NCBI GenBank assembly: GCA_951812325.1
Contig: OX638294.1
Location: 2,272,859 to 2,336,858 of the forward strand
Direction of reading: 5' to 3'
Length of the DNA: 64,000 nt
From: an uncultured Thermoanaerobaculia bacterium
GTDB lineage: Bacteria; Acidobacteriota; Thermoanaerobaculia; Multivoradales; Multivoraceae
How positions within the stretch are numbered: the first letter of the stretch is position 1; each line of letters begins with the position of its first letter. Of this stretch, positions 50,219 through 59,602 are shown one piece after another. Under the pieces are notes generated by a model that was not told the origin of the DNA, did not search any database, and was given only the letters and a program-made list of their open reading frames with translations. A program made the translations under genes and the position numbers.

Positions 50219-50345
50219 ACCCGTGTGGCGCTGCCGGAGCCACACGCGAACCACCTCCGGATCCGAGTCAGCGAGCACGCGGCTGACACCCGGGTGGCGC
50301 CGCCGGCGCCCACCGGGAACCGCCTCCGGGACCAGCCGTCAAGCA
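50219..50345 (+). repeat. imperfect 69-bp tandem hairpin repeat upstream of hsdS
   Basis: Within the 320-nt spacer 50122-50441 a unit beginning ACCCGTGTGGCGCTGCCGGA at 50219 is repeated at 50288 (ACCCGGGTGGCGCCGCCGGC). Both can form a stem (GTGTGGC / GCCACAC; GGTGG...CCACC), with changes on both arms in the second copy. No gene is seen in the spacer. It separates abiEii from hsdS. Confidence 0.6.
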
Positions 50346-50441
50346 CACTGATGGCACAATGCGAGACGAGATGCATGGCCCTTTGAGCGCTGCGCGACTT
50401 CCGCGACTGGCTGCCAGGGCGCCACGACGAGGCAAAGGACC

Positions 50442-51842
50442 GTGACCGCCGAGACCGGTCGGCTCGGGCCGCATCCGCTGCAGCGCTTTGCTCCCTACCC
50501 TGAGTACAGGGACTCCGGCGTCGAATGGTTGGGCGACGCCCCTGCTCACTGGAAGGTGAAGCGCCTCGGAACGACGGTGACCGGATGTCAGAACGGCGTA
50601 TGGGGAGAGGAACCCGACGGCCTGCACGACACAATCTGTGTCCGTGTAGCTGACTTCGATCGGACTCGATTCCGGGTCAAACTCGACACACCGACGTTGC
50701 GCTCGATTGGCCCGCAACTCTTTCGGTCGCGTCGGCTCGTCCATGGTGATCTTCTCCTGGAGAAATCCGGTGGCGGGGACAAACAGCCGGTCGGTGCAGT
50801 CGTCCTGTACCAGCACGATCGCCCCTCGGTTTGCTCGAACTTTGTGGCGAGAATGCCAGTCGCCGACGACCACTGGCCGAGATACCTCGCCTACCTGCAC
50901 GCAGCTCTCTACGCCGCGAAGATCAACACCCGCTCCATAAAGCAAAGTACGGGTATTCAAAACCTGGATAGCTCCAGCTATCTCAACGAATCCGTAGGGC
51001 TACCTGGACTGTCCGAACAACGAGCCATCGCAGACTTCCTCGACCGCGAGACGGCCAGGATCGACGCGCTGGTGGCGAAGAAGGAGCGGTTGATCAAGCT
51101 GCTTCAGGAAAAGCGCACCGCCCTCATCACCCGTGCCGTCACCCGGGGTCTCGATTCCAACGTGCCCACGAAGGACTCCGGCGTCGAGTGGTTGGGCGAG
51201 ATTCCGGCGCATTGGGAGGTGAAGCGACTCGGAACGACGGTAACCGGATGTCAGAACGGCGTATGGGGAGAGGAACCCGACGGCCGGTACGACACAATCT
51301 GTGTCCGTGTAGCTGACTTCGATCGGACTCGATTCCGGGTCAAACTCGACACACCGACGTTGCGCTCGGTTGGCCCGCAACTCTCTCGGTCGCGTCGGCT
51401 CGTCCATGGTGATCTTCTCCTGGAGAAATCCGGTGGCGGGGACAAACAGCCGGTCGGTGCAGTCGTCCTGTACCAGCACGATCGCCCCTCGGTTTGCTCG
51501 AACTTTGTGGCGAGAATGCCAGTCGCCGACGACCACTGGCCAAGATACCTCGCCTACCTGCACGCAGCTCTCTACGCCGCGAAGATCAACACCCGCTCCA
51601 TAAAGCAAAGTACGGGCATTCAAAACCTGGATAGCTCCAGCTATCTCAACGAATTGGTAGGGCTACCTGGACTGTCCGAACAACGAGCCATCGAAGACTT
51701 CCTCAACCGCGAGACCGCCGGGATCGACGCGCTCACGGCCAAGATTCGCGAGGCCATCGACTACCTCAACGAATTCCGCACGGCTCTCATCTCTGCCGCG
51801 GTTACAGGCCGGATCGACGTACGGGAAGCGGCGTCGCCATGA
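50442..51842 (+). CDS. hsdS: type I restriction-modification specificity subunit with duplicated TRD
   Basis: 466-residue DNA-recognition subunit. Two target-recognition domains (about 20-195 and 245-415) are separated by a central conserved helix ([20 protein letters not shown], then [20 protein letters not shown]) and followed by a matching C-terminal helix ([20 protein letters not shown]). The two TRDs are almost identical, so both halves of the bipartite site should be the same sequence, giving a symmetric target. Start GTG 50442; the family opening ([19 protein letters not shown]) comes at residue 19. The stop overlaps the Fic remnant start (ATGA). A complete, intact gene. Confidence 0.93.
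   Translation: MTAETGRLGPHPLQRFAPYPEYRDSGVEWLGDAPAHWKVKRLGTTVTGCQNGVWGEEPDGLHDTICVRVADFDRTRFRVKLDTPTLRSIGPQLFRSRRLVHGDLLLEKSGGGDKQPVGAVVLYQHDRPSVCSNFVARMPVADDHWPRYLAYLHAALYAAKINTRSIKQSTGIQNLDSSSYLNESVGLPGLSEQRAIADFLDRETARIDALVAKKERLIKLLQEKRTALITRAVTRGLDSNVPTKDSGVEWLGEIPAHWEVKRLGTTVTGCQNGVWGEEPDGRYDTICVRVADFDRTRFRVKLDTPTLRSVGPQLSRSRRLVHGDLLLEKSGGGDKQPVGAVVLYQHDRPSVCSNFVARMPVADDHWPRYLAYLHAALYAAKINTRSIKQSTGIQNLDSSSYLNELVGLPGLSEQRAIEDFLNRETAGIDALTAKIREAIDYLNEFRTALISAAVTGRIDVREAASP
50511..51735 (+). repeat. near-identical direct repeat spanning the two hsdS TRDs
   Basis: 50511-51072 and 51174-51735 are direct repeats with an offset of exactly 663 bp (221 codons). In the core (about 50566-51030 against 51229-51693) I count about nine substitutions in roughly 465 bp; the ends differ more. 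The pattern indicates a recent duplication or gene conversion of one TRD over the other. Confidence 0.93.
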
Positions 51843-52423
51843 GCTTCGAGCCGCGCTTCACCATCTCCCACAGAATCACCGCCGAGCTGACGCGGATCGA
51901 ACGGGCACGCGGTTTCCTGGAGGCCGCGGCGCTGTCGGCGGACTGGATCCGCAGCATGGCTGCGGAGGCCCTCGTCCTGGATGCCCAACCCACGTCGCAC
52001 ATCGAAGGCACGCAGCTCGCCTTCGACGAATCCGAGCGACTGCTTGCCGGCGAGGCAGTGCCCGGTGCGGACCCGGACGACGTCCGCGAACTGCTGAACT
52101 ACCGGGACGCCTTCGAGTACGACTCCGGCTGGCTGGACGGCGACGAGCCAATCACGGAGCGACTGGTCCGCGAGATCCACAGATGTCTGGTCGAAGGCGT
52201 CCGCGGCGGTTCGGCCGGGCCGGGAGAACACCGGCGGATCCGGAACTGCGTGGTGAACTCCGCTACTGGCGCCATCGCGTACACGCCGCCGCCGGCCTAC
52301 GACGTACAAGCTGCGACACCGAGCTGCGACAAGCTGCGACACCAGCTACGACGAGCTGTGACATCAAGCTGTGACACGGTGCCGCGCCCGGACCGCCTCC
52401 TTCAAGCCCACCGCCCAACATGA
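51839..52423 (+). pseudogene. truncated Fic-family protein
   Basis: 194 codons. The first about 155 match the N-terminal part of large Fic (AMPylase) proteins: [20 protein letters not shown] (the TxxxSxxIEGT inhibitory motif type), [14 protein letters not shown] and [26 protein letters not shown] then [15 protein letters not shown]. The catalytic HPFxxGNGR motif, which should follow, is missing. The frame instead runs into an AGCTGCGACA repeat and ends in an ATGA overlap with hsdR. It begins in an ATGA overlap with hsdS. So the catalytic half is lost but translational coupling across the S and R genes is kept. It may work only as a coupling ORF. Confidence 0.8.
52308..52380 (+). repeat. AGCTGYGACA tandem repeat within the Fic remnant
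   Basis: Six imperfect units of 10 to 14 bp with core AGCTRYGAC replace the expected Fic catalytic region. The unit length is irregular, so slippage rather than a structured array is likely. It marks the point where the Fic gene was lost. Confidence 0.8.
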
Positions 52424-55400
52424 CCCCCGACATCTCCGAACGCGCCTTCGAAGACGCCATCGAGCGGGCGCTCCTGCGGCACGGCCCTGACGCCTACCCG
52501 GAGGACGCAGGAGAACTGCGGGAGCCGACCGCGTCATACGGCGACGACCCACTGCCCGGCAGCTTCCACAAGCGCATCAGCAAGGACGACTACGACCGCA
52601 AGCTCTGCCTGGTCCCCACCGACGTCCTCGACTTCCTCCTGGCCACACAGCCCAGGGAGTGGCAGAAGCTCAAGCAGCACTACGGCGCCGACGTGAAGCC
52701 GCGCTTCCTGGGCCGCCTCTCCCGCGAGATCACTCGGCGGGGCGCGCTCGACGTATTGCGAAACGGCGTAAGAGACTCGGGCTGCAAGTTCCGACTCGCG
52801 TACTTCCAGCCGGCGAGCGGCCTCAACGAAGAACTCCAGCGACTCCACGGAGCGAACATCTTTGCCGTCGTACGCCAACTCCGCTTCAGCGAGGACTCTG
52901 AGAAGAGCGTCGACCTCGGGCTCTTCCTGAACGGCATTCCCATCTTCACGGCCGAGCTCAAGAACCCGCTCACCGGGCAAGACGTCAGGGACGCGATCCG
53001 CCAGTACAAGACCGACCGGGACCCGCGCGAGCCGCTCTTCGCCTATGGCCGCTGCCTCGCTCACTTCGCCGTGGACCCCGAGCAGGTGTTCGTGACCACC
53101 CACCTCCTTGGACCCAAGACTCGCTTCCTGCCGTTCAACCAGGGCCGCTACCGCGGCGCGGGCAATCCGCCCGTCCCTCCCACGCGCGAGGGCTACGCAA
53201 CCGACTACCTCTGGGAGCGTATCTGGGCGCGCGACAGCATCCTCGACCTCATTCGGCAGTTCATCCAGGAAATCGAGGAGGAAGACGAGCGCAACCGCCG
53301 GACGGGCAGGCGCTTCATGATCTTCCCGCGCTACCAGCAACTCGACTGCGTGCGCCGGCTCGTCAGCCACGCCCGCAACCACGGCCCCGGCGAGCGCTAC
53401 CTGATCCAGCATTCGGCCGGCAGCGGCAAGAGCTACACGATCGCCTGGCTCGCCCACCAGCTCTCCGTGCTTCATGACCTCGACGACCGTCGCGTCTTCG
53501 ACTCGGTCGTCGTGGTGACCGACCGCCGCGTGCTCGACCGCCAGCTCCAGCAGACGGTCCGGCAGTTCGAGCAGACCCTCGGCGTGGTCGAGAACATCGA
53601 CCAGACCTCCCGCCAACTCCGCGAGGCTCTGGAAGCCGGTAGGACGATCATCGTCACCACGCTGCAGAAGTTCCCGGTCATCGCCGACGAGATCGGCCAG
53701 CTCCCCGGAAAGCGCTTCGCGGTAATCGCGGACGAAGCGCACTCCTCGCAATCGGGCGAGAGCACGAAGAGCCTCAAGGCGGTCCTCGACACGGAGAGCC
53801 TCGAGGAGGCCGAGCGGGCAGAGGCAGGCGCTGCGACTCCCGAAGAGGAGATCGAAGACCGCGTCCACGAGGAGATCCGCCAGCGCGGCCGGCTTCCGAA
53901 CCTCTCGACGTTCGCCTTCACGGCGACCCCGAAGCCCAAAACACTCGAGCTGTTTGGCGAGAAGCAACCGGACGGCAAGTTCGAGCCCTTCCACCTCTAC
54001 AGCATGCGTCAGGCGATCGAAGAGGGGTTCATTCTCGACGTTCTCGGCAGCTACACCACCTACAAGGCCTACTGGCGCCTGAAGAAGAAGATCGAGGCCG
54101 ACCCCCGGTACGACAAGTCGAAGGCCGAGCACCTGCTCAAGTCCTTCGTCGAACTCCACCCGCACGCCATTCGCGAGAAGATCGCCATCTGCGTGGAGCA
54201 CTTCGCCGCACTCGTCGCGCCTGAGGTCCGAGGCCGCGCCAAGGCGATGATCGTCACGCGCTCCCGCCTGCACGCGGTGCGCACCAGGCTCGCTCTGGAC
54301 CGCTACCTGGAAGAGAAAAGCCACCCCTGGAAGGCGCTCGTCGCCTTCTCCGGAACGGTCAAGGACGGCGGCCAGTCCTATACGGAGTCCGGCATGAACT
54401 CGGTCGGTGAGGACCGGGTGATCGGCGAGCGGCAGACGGCCGCCGAGTTCGAGAAGCCCGAGTACCGTTTCCTGGTGGTCGCCAACAAGTTCCAGACCGG
54501 CTTCGACCAGCCCCTGCTGCACACCATGTACGTGGACAAGAAGCTCGGCGGCGTGAACGCGGTCCAGACGCTCTCCCGCCTGAACCGCACGCACCCCGAC
54601 AAGGCCGGCACGATGGTCCTCGACTTCGCGAACCAGCCCGATGTGATCCAGAAGGCCTTCGAGCCGTACTACGAGACGACCCTGCTGGCCGAAGAGACCG
54701 ACCCCAACCTCCTCTACGAAGTCCAGGGCCGGCTGCTCGACTTCGGCGTCTTCGCGGAAGAGGACATCCGGAGATTCGCCAAGGTCTACTTCATGGACAT
54801 GGAGGAGGCGACACCCGACCGGATCTACACCGCCCTGGAACCAGCGCGCCAACGCTTCGCCGAGCTCGCCGAGGAGGAGGGACGAGACTTTCTCGGCCAA
54901 CTCACCGAGTACACGCGCCGCTACGCCTTCCTCTCCCAGGTCCTGACATTCGCCGACACCGACCTCGAGAAGCTCTACCAGTTCGCCAGGCATATCCGCC
55001 GTCTCCTGTCCGTGGGCCGGGAGACGCTGCCGCTTGAGGTGCAGCAGAACATCGACATGGAGTCCTTCCGCATCCAGCGAACGAGCCGCGGCCGCATCGC
55101 CTTGGAACGGCAGGTGCGGCCGCTCGTGCCCGCTGGAAGCAAGGCCGGATCCGGCGCCGGCGGGGAGCAGTTGGAAACTCTCTCCCGGATCATCGAGGGC
55201 CTGAATGAGCGCTTCGGCCTCAACCTCACCGACGAGCACCGCGTGACACTCGAACAGATCCGGTCCGCCCTGGACAAGGACGCTGGTCTCACCGCGAGTG
55301 CCCGCGTCAACACCCGCGAGAACGTGCGCCTGACCTTCGATCCCAAGGTCGAGGACAAGATCCAGGAGATCGTCGAAACCAACTTCGACCTCTACAAGCG

Positions 55401-55980
55401 CATCACCGACGACCCCGAGTTCGGCCGGGCGCTCAAGGACGTCCTGTTCGAGGACTACATCCGGCGACACCGGCGGGCCGAGGAACTTCTCAAGCTCCAG
55501 GAGTCCAGGACGCTCGAATTCAAGTCCAGCCTGCGCTGGAGCCTGAAGGAGGATCGCAAGGACGACCGACACGTCACCCACGCGGCGCTCAAGACGATCG
55601 CCGCCTTCCTCAACACCGAAGGCGGCGACCTGCTGATCGGCGTCGACGACGACCGCAAGGTGCTCGGCATCGACCACGACCGCCTGGATAGCGACGACAA
55701 GTTCATGCGACACCTGGCCCAGGTCGTGCGGAATGGACTGGGTGACCGCGCGGGGACCTGCATCGATCCCGAGACGCAGATCGTGGAGGGCAAGACCGTC
55801 TGCCTGGTGAGTTGCGAGCGCAGCCCCGAGCCCGTGTACCTGCGGTGGAAGGGTCTGGAGAAGGCGACGGACGGCGACCTCTACGTTCGGAGCGGCCCGG
55901 GAACCGTTCGTCTTGGCGAGAAGGACGCCGGGGAGTACGTTGCCACACGCTTTTCCTTCGACAGAGGGACCGCGGAGTGA
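52420..55980 (+). CDS. hsdR: type I restriction endonuclease subunit R fused to AlbA_2 domain
   Basis: Motor and nuclease subunit of the type I system, 1186 residues. The nuclease core has Asp 165 and E179-L-K181 ([12 protein letters not shown]). The helicase has Walker A SAGSGKSY (332-339), DEAH (438-441), [15 protein letters not shown] and [16 protein letters not shown]. Motif VI-like [14 protein letters not shown] is near 710, and a helical C-terminus follows. The last 160 residues (about 1023-1186) form an AlbA_2/Schlafen-type domain: [20 protein letters not shown], then [19 protein letters not shown]. That extension is not part of the classical subunit. It is translationally coupled to the Fic remnant (ATGA). 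Confidence 0.95.
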   Translation: MTPDISERAFEDAIERALLRHGPDAYPEDAGELREPTASYGDDPLPGSFHKRISKDDYDRKLCLVPTDVLDFLLATQPREWQKLKQHYGADVKPRFLGRLSREITRRGALDVLRNGVRDSGCKFRLAYFQPASGLNEELQRLHGANIFAVVRQLRFSEDSEKSVDLGLFLNGIPIFTAELKNPLTGQDVRDAIRQYKTDRDPREPLFAYGRCLAHFAVDPEQVFVTTHLLGPKTRFLPFNQGRYRGAGNPPVPPTREGYATDYLWERIWARDSILDLIRQFIQEIEEEDERNRRTGRRFMIFPRYQQLDCVRRLVSHARNHGPGERYLIQHSAGSGKSYTIAWLAHQLSVLHDLDDRRVFDSVVVVTDRRVLDRQLQQTVRQFEQTLGVVENIDQTSRQLREALEAGRTIIVTTLQKFPVIADEIGQLPGKRFAVIADEAHSSQSGESTKSLKAVLDTESLEEAERAEAGAATPEEEIEDRVHEEIRQRGRLPNLSTFAFTATPKPKTLELFGEKQPDGKFEPFHLYSMRQAIEEGFILDVLGSYTTYKAYWRLKKKIEADPRYDKSKAEHLLKSFVELHPHAIREKIAICVEHFAALVAPEVRGRAKAMIVTRSRLHAVRTRLALDRYLEEKSHPWKALVAFSGTVKDGGQSYTESGMNSVGEDRVIGERQTAAEFEKPEYRFLVVANKFQTGFDQPLLHTMYVDKKLGGVNAVQTLSRLNRTHPDKAGTMVLDFANQPDVIQKAFEPYYETTLLAEETDPNLLYEVQGRLLDFGVFAEEDIRRFAKVYFMDMEEATPDRIYTALEPARQRFAELAEEEGRDFLGQLTEYTRRYAFLSQVLTFADTDLEKLYQFARHIRRLLSVGRETLPLEVQQNIDMESFRIQRTSRGRIALERQVRPLVPAGSKAGSGAGGEQLETLSRIIEGLNERFGLNLTDEHRVTLEQIRSALDKDAGLTASARVNTRENVRLTFDPKVEDKIQEIVETNFDLYKRITDDPEFGRALKDVLFEDYIRRHRRAEELLKLQESRTLEFKSSLRWSLKEDRKDDRHVTHAALKTIAAFLNTEGGDLLIGVDDDRKVLGIDHDRLDSDDKFMRHLAQVVRNGLGDRAGTCIDPETQIVEGKTVCLVSCERSPEPVYLRWKGLEKATDGDLYVRSGPGTVRLGEKDAGEYVATRFSFDRGTAE

Positions 55981-56127
55981 GCCCGCCAAGCTCAGGCCAA
56001 TCGGCAGCGCACCGCAACGGCCCGCGGAGCAGCACCGCGAACCCGGCACAAGCCGCGCACGTCACTTGCTGGAGAGCCCACCCAGCAACGTTGAACTATG
56101 GATGAAACCTACTGAACGGAGGGTCGC

Positions 56128-57039
56128 ATGCCGCAGCATGGCATCAGGAGCACGTACTCGCAATGCCCATTTCAGCTGCTAGTACGCAGTCACGATGGGT
56201 CTGTCCTTTCCGCCGCCACTGCCTTCTTTTTCGAAACGGAAGATGAGTGGTTCCTCATCACGAACTGGCACGTTGTCAGCGGTCGTCACCCCTTAAGCGC
56301 CGAGCCGTTGGGCGAGCGGTTCGTTGAGCCCTTCCATCTTACCTGCAAGTTGGCCTCGTACGACGTTGGCAGCCGAGAAGACGATACGTTCGGAATCGCG
56401 TCACACGATGTACCCCTCTATCGCGGAGAGCAGCCGGTCTGGCTTGAACATCCAGAGCTCGGCGCCTCTTGTGACGTGGTGGCGATCCCCATGGCAAGAC
56501 CAGTTTCATGTCCAGAGTTCATGCACAACGCGGCAAACCGCATCAGCACGGACGACATACCCGTCGAGCCCGGTTGCACCGTCTTCGTGATCGGCTTTCC
56601 GCACGCCCTGAGAGTTGGCTTCGGCTGGCCATTGTGGAAGTCCGGCTATGTCGCGTCGGAGCCACACTACGATGTTGACCTTGGCGTCAAGCTGTCGAGT
56701 CACGGAGAGTTCTCGGGCGGTGTTCGAATGCCTGCCTTCTTCATAGACGCCCAAACTCGAAGCGGGATGTCGGGGTCTCCCGTCTTCGTTCGCTATCACG
56801 GTGCCTGGGACCAGGCAGATCCTTACCGAAAGGTCGACCCGAGCGAACCTGGATTCTGGGAAAGGAAGGACGTAGCCTTATGGGGTAGCCAGGGCACACG
56901 GTTTGTGGGCTGTTACAGCGGTCGAGCCTCCCCAGGTGAGAACGAAGCGGCCTTGGGCCTATGTTGGCGTAGAGACGTCATCGAGACGATCTGCCGTGGA
57001 AAGAACCAAGGGAGCAATCCTCATATCAGCCCCGTGTAA
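56128..57039 (+). CDS. trypsin-like serine protease
   Basis: 303-residue cytosolic (no leader seen) chymotrypsin-fold protease. The catalytic triad can be placed as His 48 (FLITNWHVVSG), Asp 116 (SCDVVAIPM) and Ser 215 (RSGMSGSPVF). FVIGFPHAL and the loop before the Ser are typical of trypsin-like peptidase domains that occur in bacterial defence loci. GC content is visibly lower than in the flanking genes, suggesting transfer. It lies 147 nt downstream of hsdR and 34 nt upstream of the HEPN-like gene. An RBS-like GGAG precedes ATG 56128. Confidence 0.85.
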   Translation: MPQHGIRSTYSQCPFQLLVRSHDGSVLSAATAFFFETEDEWFLITNWHVVSGRHPLSAEPLGERFVEPFHLTCKLASYDVGSREDDTFGIASHDVPLYRGEQPVWLEHPELGASCDVVAIPMARPVSCPEFMHNAANRISTDDIPVEPGCTVFVIGFPHALRVGFGWPLWKSGYVASEPHYDVDLGVKLSSHGEFSGGVRMPAFFIDAQTRSGMSGSPVFVRYHGAWDQADPYRKVDPSEPGFWERKDVALWGSQGTRFVGCYSGRASPGENEAALGLCWRRDVIETICRGKNQGSNPHISPV

Positions 57040-57073
57040 ACCGCTTCAGTATCTGGATGTTGGAGGTGAACTG

Positions 57074-57880
57074 ATGACACTACTTAACCTAGGCCCGGAC
57101 GATCAATTCCTGCACCACGTGAGAGTGGTTCCCGCCGGGAGTGACGAGAGTACCGTCTTCATGAGGACTCTCCGACCCGGCGAGGAAGACTCTGGGGAGG
57201 CCGTACGCGTCCGCGCCGGAAAGCGAGTGGTTATTCGGCCTGGGGACCTGTCTATCAGCTTGGACGAGATTGACGCCAGAAGCCCGGAAGGACGTGGTGG
57301 GTACGCCCCGGTAGCTGACACGATCTGGACTTGGTACCAGGTGGTCGACGCCGAAGACCAGAGCGTCCTGATGCTGCTCTTGGCCGCGGCTAGACGACTC
57401 GACGCTACACATGTCTTCTGGTCTGCTGCCCTCGATGCGCTTGAGGAAGCCGAGACTCTGGCTGGGATTGATAGGAGGGTGAAGCTGTTTCATTCGCTCG
57501 CGATGGCTGAAGTGACCGTAATCTCTCTGTCTCGGGTAGTGGAGATGCTGTATCGCCTGGCAGAGAGATCTTGCCTAGACCTCCGGATTCCAGAGAGGGT
57601 CGGCGCACTTAGAGAACCGCTGCGCAGGATGCGAAACGCTCTAGAACATATTGACGACCGTGCGATCGGGGAAGCCAGGGACGGCACCGCCGACAGCGCA
57701 ATGTCCATCTTCTTTCAACCTCTATTCGTGGACAAAGGCGTGTTGACCTACGCCGGCAAGGGCATCCTGTTTTCAACGGATATCCCCAAAGCCCTTAGCC
57801 AGTGCCGAGAAGTGATTATGCGCGTGAGTGACGCTCGGCGACGGTGTGAAGCAACTGATCCGGTAGGCCGCGACGAGTAG
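57074..57880 (+). CDS. uncharacterised protein with HEPN-like RxxxxH motif
   Basis: 268 residues from ATG 57074, with TTGGAGGTG just upstream. The N-terminal 90 residues are beta-rich with acidic patches (RTLRPGEEDSGEAVRVRAGK). The C-terminal half (about 95-260) is helical and contains RRMRNALEHIDDR, in which R187-x4-H192 fits the HEPN ribonuclease motif. HEPN proteins are common RNA-cleaving effectors in defence systems. I recognise no specific family. GC content is as low as in the protease gene, so the two probably arrived together. A protease-HEPN pair would be consistent with a two-gene defence module. Confidence 0.65.
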   Translation: MTLLNLGPDDQFLHHVRVVPAGSDESTVFMRTLRPGEEDSGEAVRVRAGKRVVIRPGDLSISLDEIDARSPEGRGGYAPVADTIWTWYQVVDAEDQSVLMLLLAAARRLDATHVFWSAALDALEEAETLAGIDRRVKLFHSLAMAEVTVISLSRVVEMLYRLAERSCLDLRIPERVGALREPLRRMRNALEHIDDRAIGEARDGTADSAMSIFFQPLFVDKGVLTYAGKGILFSTDIPKALSQCREVIMRVSDARRRCEATDPVGRDE

Positions 57881-57973
57881 CTTCAGCCCACCGTCGCGGC
57901 GTCATACTCGGCCAGAGGCAATCGGGCTCTTTCGTCCACCCCAGCCGGCGGCAGGAATGCACAACGTGATTCC

Positions 57974-58390
57974 TCACGGTCCGATAGTGCCGCCCAGTCC
58001 CAGTCGCCGCTCACTTCTGCGACAAGTCCCCGCGCGCCCATGAAGGCGGTCACGAAGTCGCACAGGAAGCTCTTCGTGGCGGAGTCCGTCGTGGGTGCGG
58101 CGGGAGTTGGCCTTGATCCTGGCGGCGGCGAATCTCCGCGGTGGCTGGACGGGGGACGCGGTGTTTGGGGTCTTGTGTTCGTCGTCGAAGAGGATGGGCG
58201 CGAGTTGTCTTCGCATGAGCCACTCGACGTAGTAGGCGAGGGTGCAGAGGAGGACGTGGGCTTGTACGCGGTCGGCGAGCCGGTGGTGCACGGGGCGCAC
58301 CTTGAGGCCGACGGTCTTGAGGCTGCGGAATGCGCGTTCGACGCGGACGGCTGGTGGGGAGTTGCGGTTGGGCACCCGTTCGATGTACAT
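57974..58390 (-). pseudogene. internally deleted IS1634-family transposase remnant
   Basis: Starts MYIERVPNRNSPPAV, the usual N-terminus of IS1634-type transposases, and passes directly into VERAFRSLKTVGLKVRPVHH and LADRVQAHVLLCTLAYYVEWLM, the C-terminal part. The whole central DDE region (about 400 residues) is missing. The frame then drifts: the next stretch reads as typical C-terminal sequence only in another frame. Plus-strand 58040-58075 also resembles a stretch of the alpha/beta-hydrolase gene at 60857-60893, so foreign DNA is joined here. It cannot move by itself. Confidence 0.75.
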
Positions 58391-58546
58391 GGCTCACCTG
58401 TGTTGGCCGCGTCCTGGCCACCGTCGGCCGGCGCCGTCGGTACGTCACGCACTGGCGGAGACGGTACAGATGGCTGTTGGAGAGCCCCGAGGACGCTCGA
58501 ACCGAGCATCGCCGAAGACCGCGTACTGACGCCGCGTCACCGCGCC

Positions 58547-58920
58547 TCACAGGCCGCCCAGGGTCTCGTCCACCTCTGCCAGCAAGCCGATGTCCGCCTC
58601 CGTGTAGCGACGGGGAAACGGACGCTTCGGACCCCGGCGCCGGTCCTCGATCCGCCCGGTCGCCCTGTACTGAGAGATCAACCGCGAGATCTGAGCCCGG
58701 CTGAAGCCCGTCACTTTGACCAGGAATCGCCGCACCAGACCCTTGTCGGACTCCGACAACCGGACATACCGCGTACGCACCAGAACCCGCCGCACGAAGC
58801 CGTACGCATCCGCACGCTCCACGAAACGGAAGCCGGCGAACTGCCGGCAATGAAGTCGCGGACCTCGTCCAGGGTCCGAAGCCGTTCGATGTTGAGTCGC
58901 AAGATCATCCTCCAACGATC
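58547..58920 (-). pseudogene. frameshifted N-terminal remnant of an integrase-type transposase
   Basis: Two frames together give an HTH-type transposase N-terminus: LRLNIERLRTLDEVRDFIAG in one, then FRFVERADAYGFVRRVLVRT, SESDKGLVRRFLVKVTGFSR and RRGPKRPFPRRYTEADIGLL in the other, stopping after ETLGGL. A frameshift separates the halves near 58840 and the catalytic domain is absent. Farther on (58400-58546) scraps such as SNSHLYRLRQ suggest more of the same element before the IS1634 remnant begins. A relic insertion, nothing functional. Confidence 0.7.
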
Positions 58921-59097
58921 CCCAACACGCGCTCAGGCTCATCTCTCGTGGGATTCGCATCGCCCTTTCAGGCTCATCTGTCATGGGACAAGCGTCCTGA
59001 GCCAGAAAGGTGAATCGGCTATCCTAGCGGCGTGCCCGGCGAGAAGGCACCGCGCTTCGGGAATCGCACGGGCCGCAACCGCCGTTAACACCAAGCT

Positions 59098-59602
59098 GTG
59101 AGCAAGAACCGCCCTGCCGGGCTACCTGACTTCGACAAGCCTCCGCTGGTGGAAGTCGCCCTGTCGCTGCAGTTCGCACCGGTAGCGGGACTGACGACAG
59201 CCCATGTCGGACTGCTACTGGCAGAAGTACCGCAGCCGTCTGCCGCTGATTGAGGAGCACCCTCCGTTGGACCCGGTTCTGGAGAGCTTCGACCCGCCGA
59301 AGCCGCCGCACGTCGACATTGTCTTCGGGAACAAGCCTCCCGTGCCGCGTGTCTGGTTCCTGGATGAAGCGAAGACCGAATTGGTCCAGATTCAGCAGGA
59401 CCGGTTCATCCACAACTGGCGCAAGACCGGAGAGGATGCCGCATATCCCCGGTACGAGAGAATTCGAAACCAGTTCCGTGAGGAGGTTGGAGCGTTCTCT
59501 GACTTTCTCGACGAAAAGCAACTCGGTTCACGCGATGGCCCTCCAGAACGGGGATTCCCGGACATACAACGGCGGACCCGTCTCGCGTTGTCGTCCGCGT
59601 GA
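59098..59602 (+). pseudogene. TIGR04255-family protein, frameshifted
   Basis: GTG 59098 opens VSKNRPAGLPDFDKPPLVEV and ALSLQFAPVAGLTTAHVGLL, the TIGR04255 family N-terminus. Near 59213 the frame must shift by one base, after which YWQKYRSRLPLIEEHPPLDP and PRVWFLDEAKTELVQIQQDR, then FIHNWRKTGED, continue the family. After about 59515 (FLDEKQLG) the similarity is lost again. Two lesions make this a pseudogene unless there are sequencing errors. The family is often found with a small partner gene, which is present and intact just downstream, overlapping by GTGA. Confidence 0.75.

Noticed and set aside
52534..56049. 1171-codon open frame antisense to hsdR
   Set aside because: Arises from codon bias in GC-rich DNA. 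Its translation is Leu/Val/Asp/Gly-rich without any domain, and hsdR on the other strand has every expected motif.
58040..59101. 353-codon plus-strand frame across the transposase remnants
   Set aside because: Composition is random and the minus strand holds recognisable transposase pieces.
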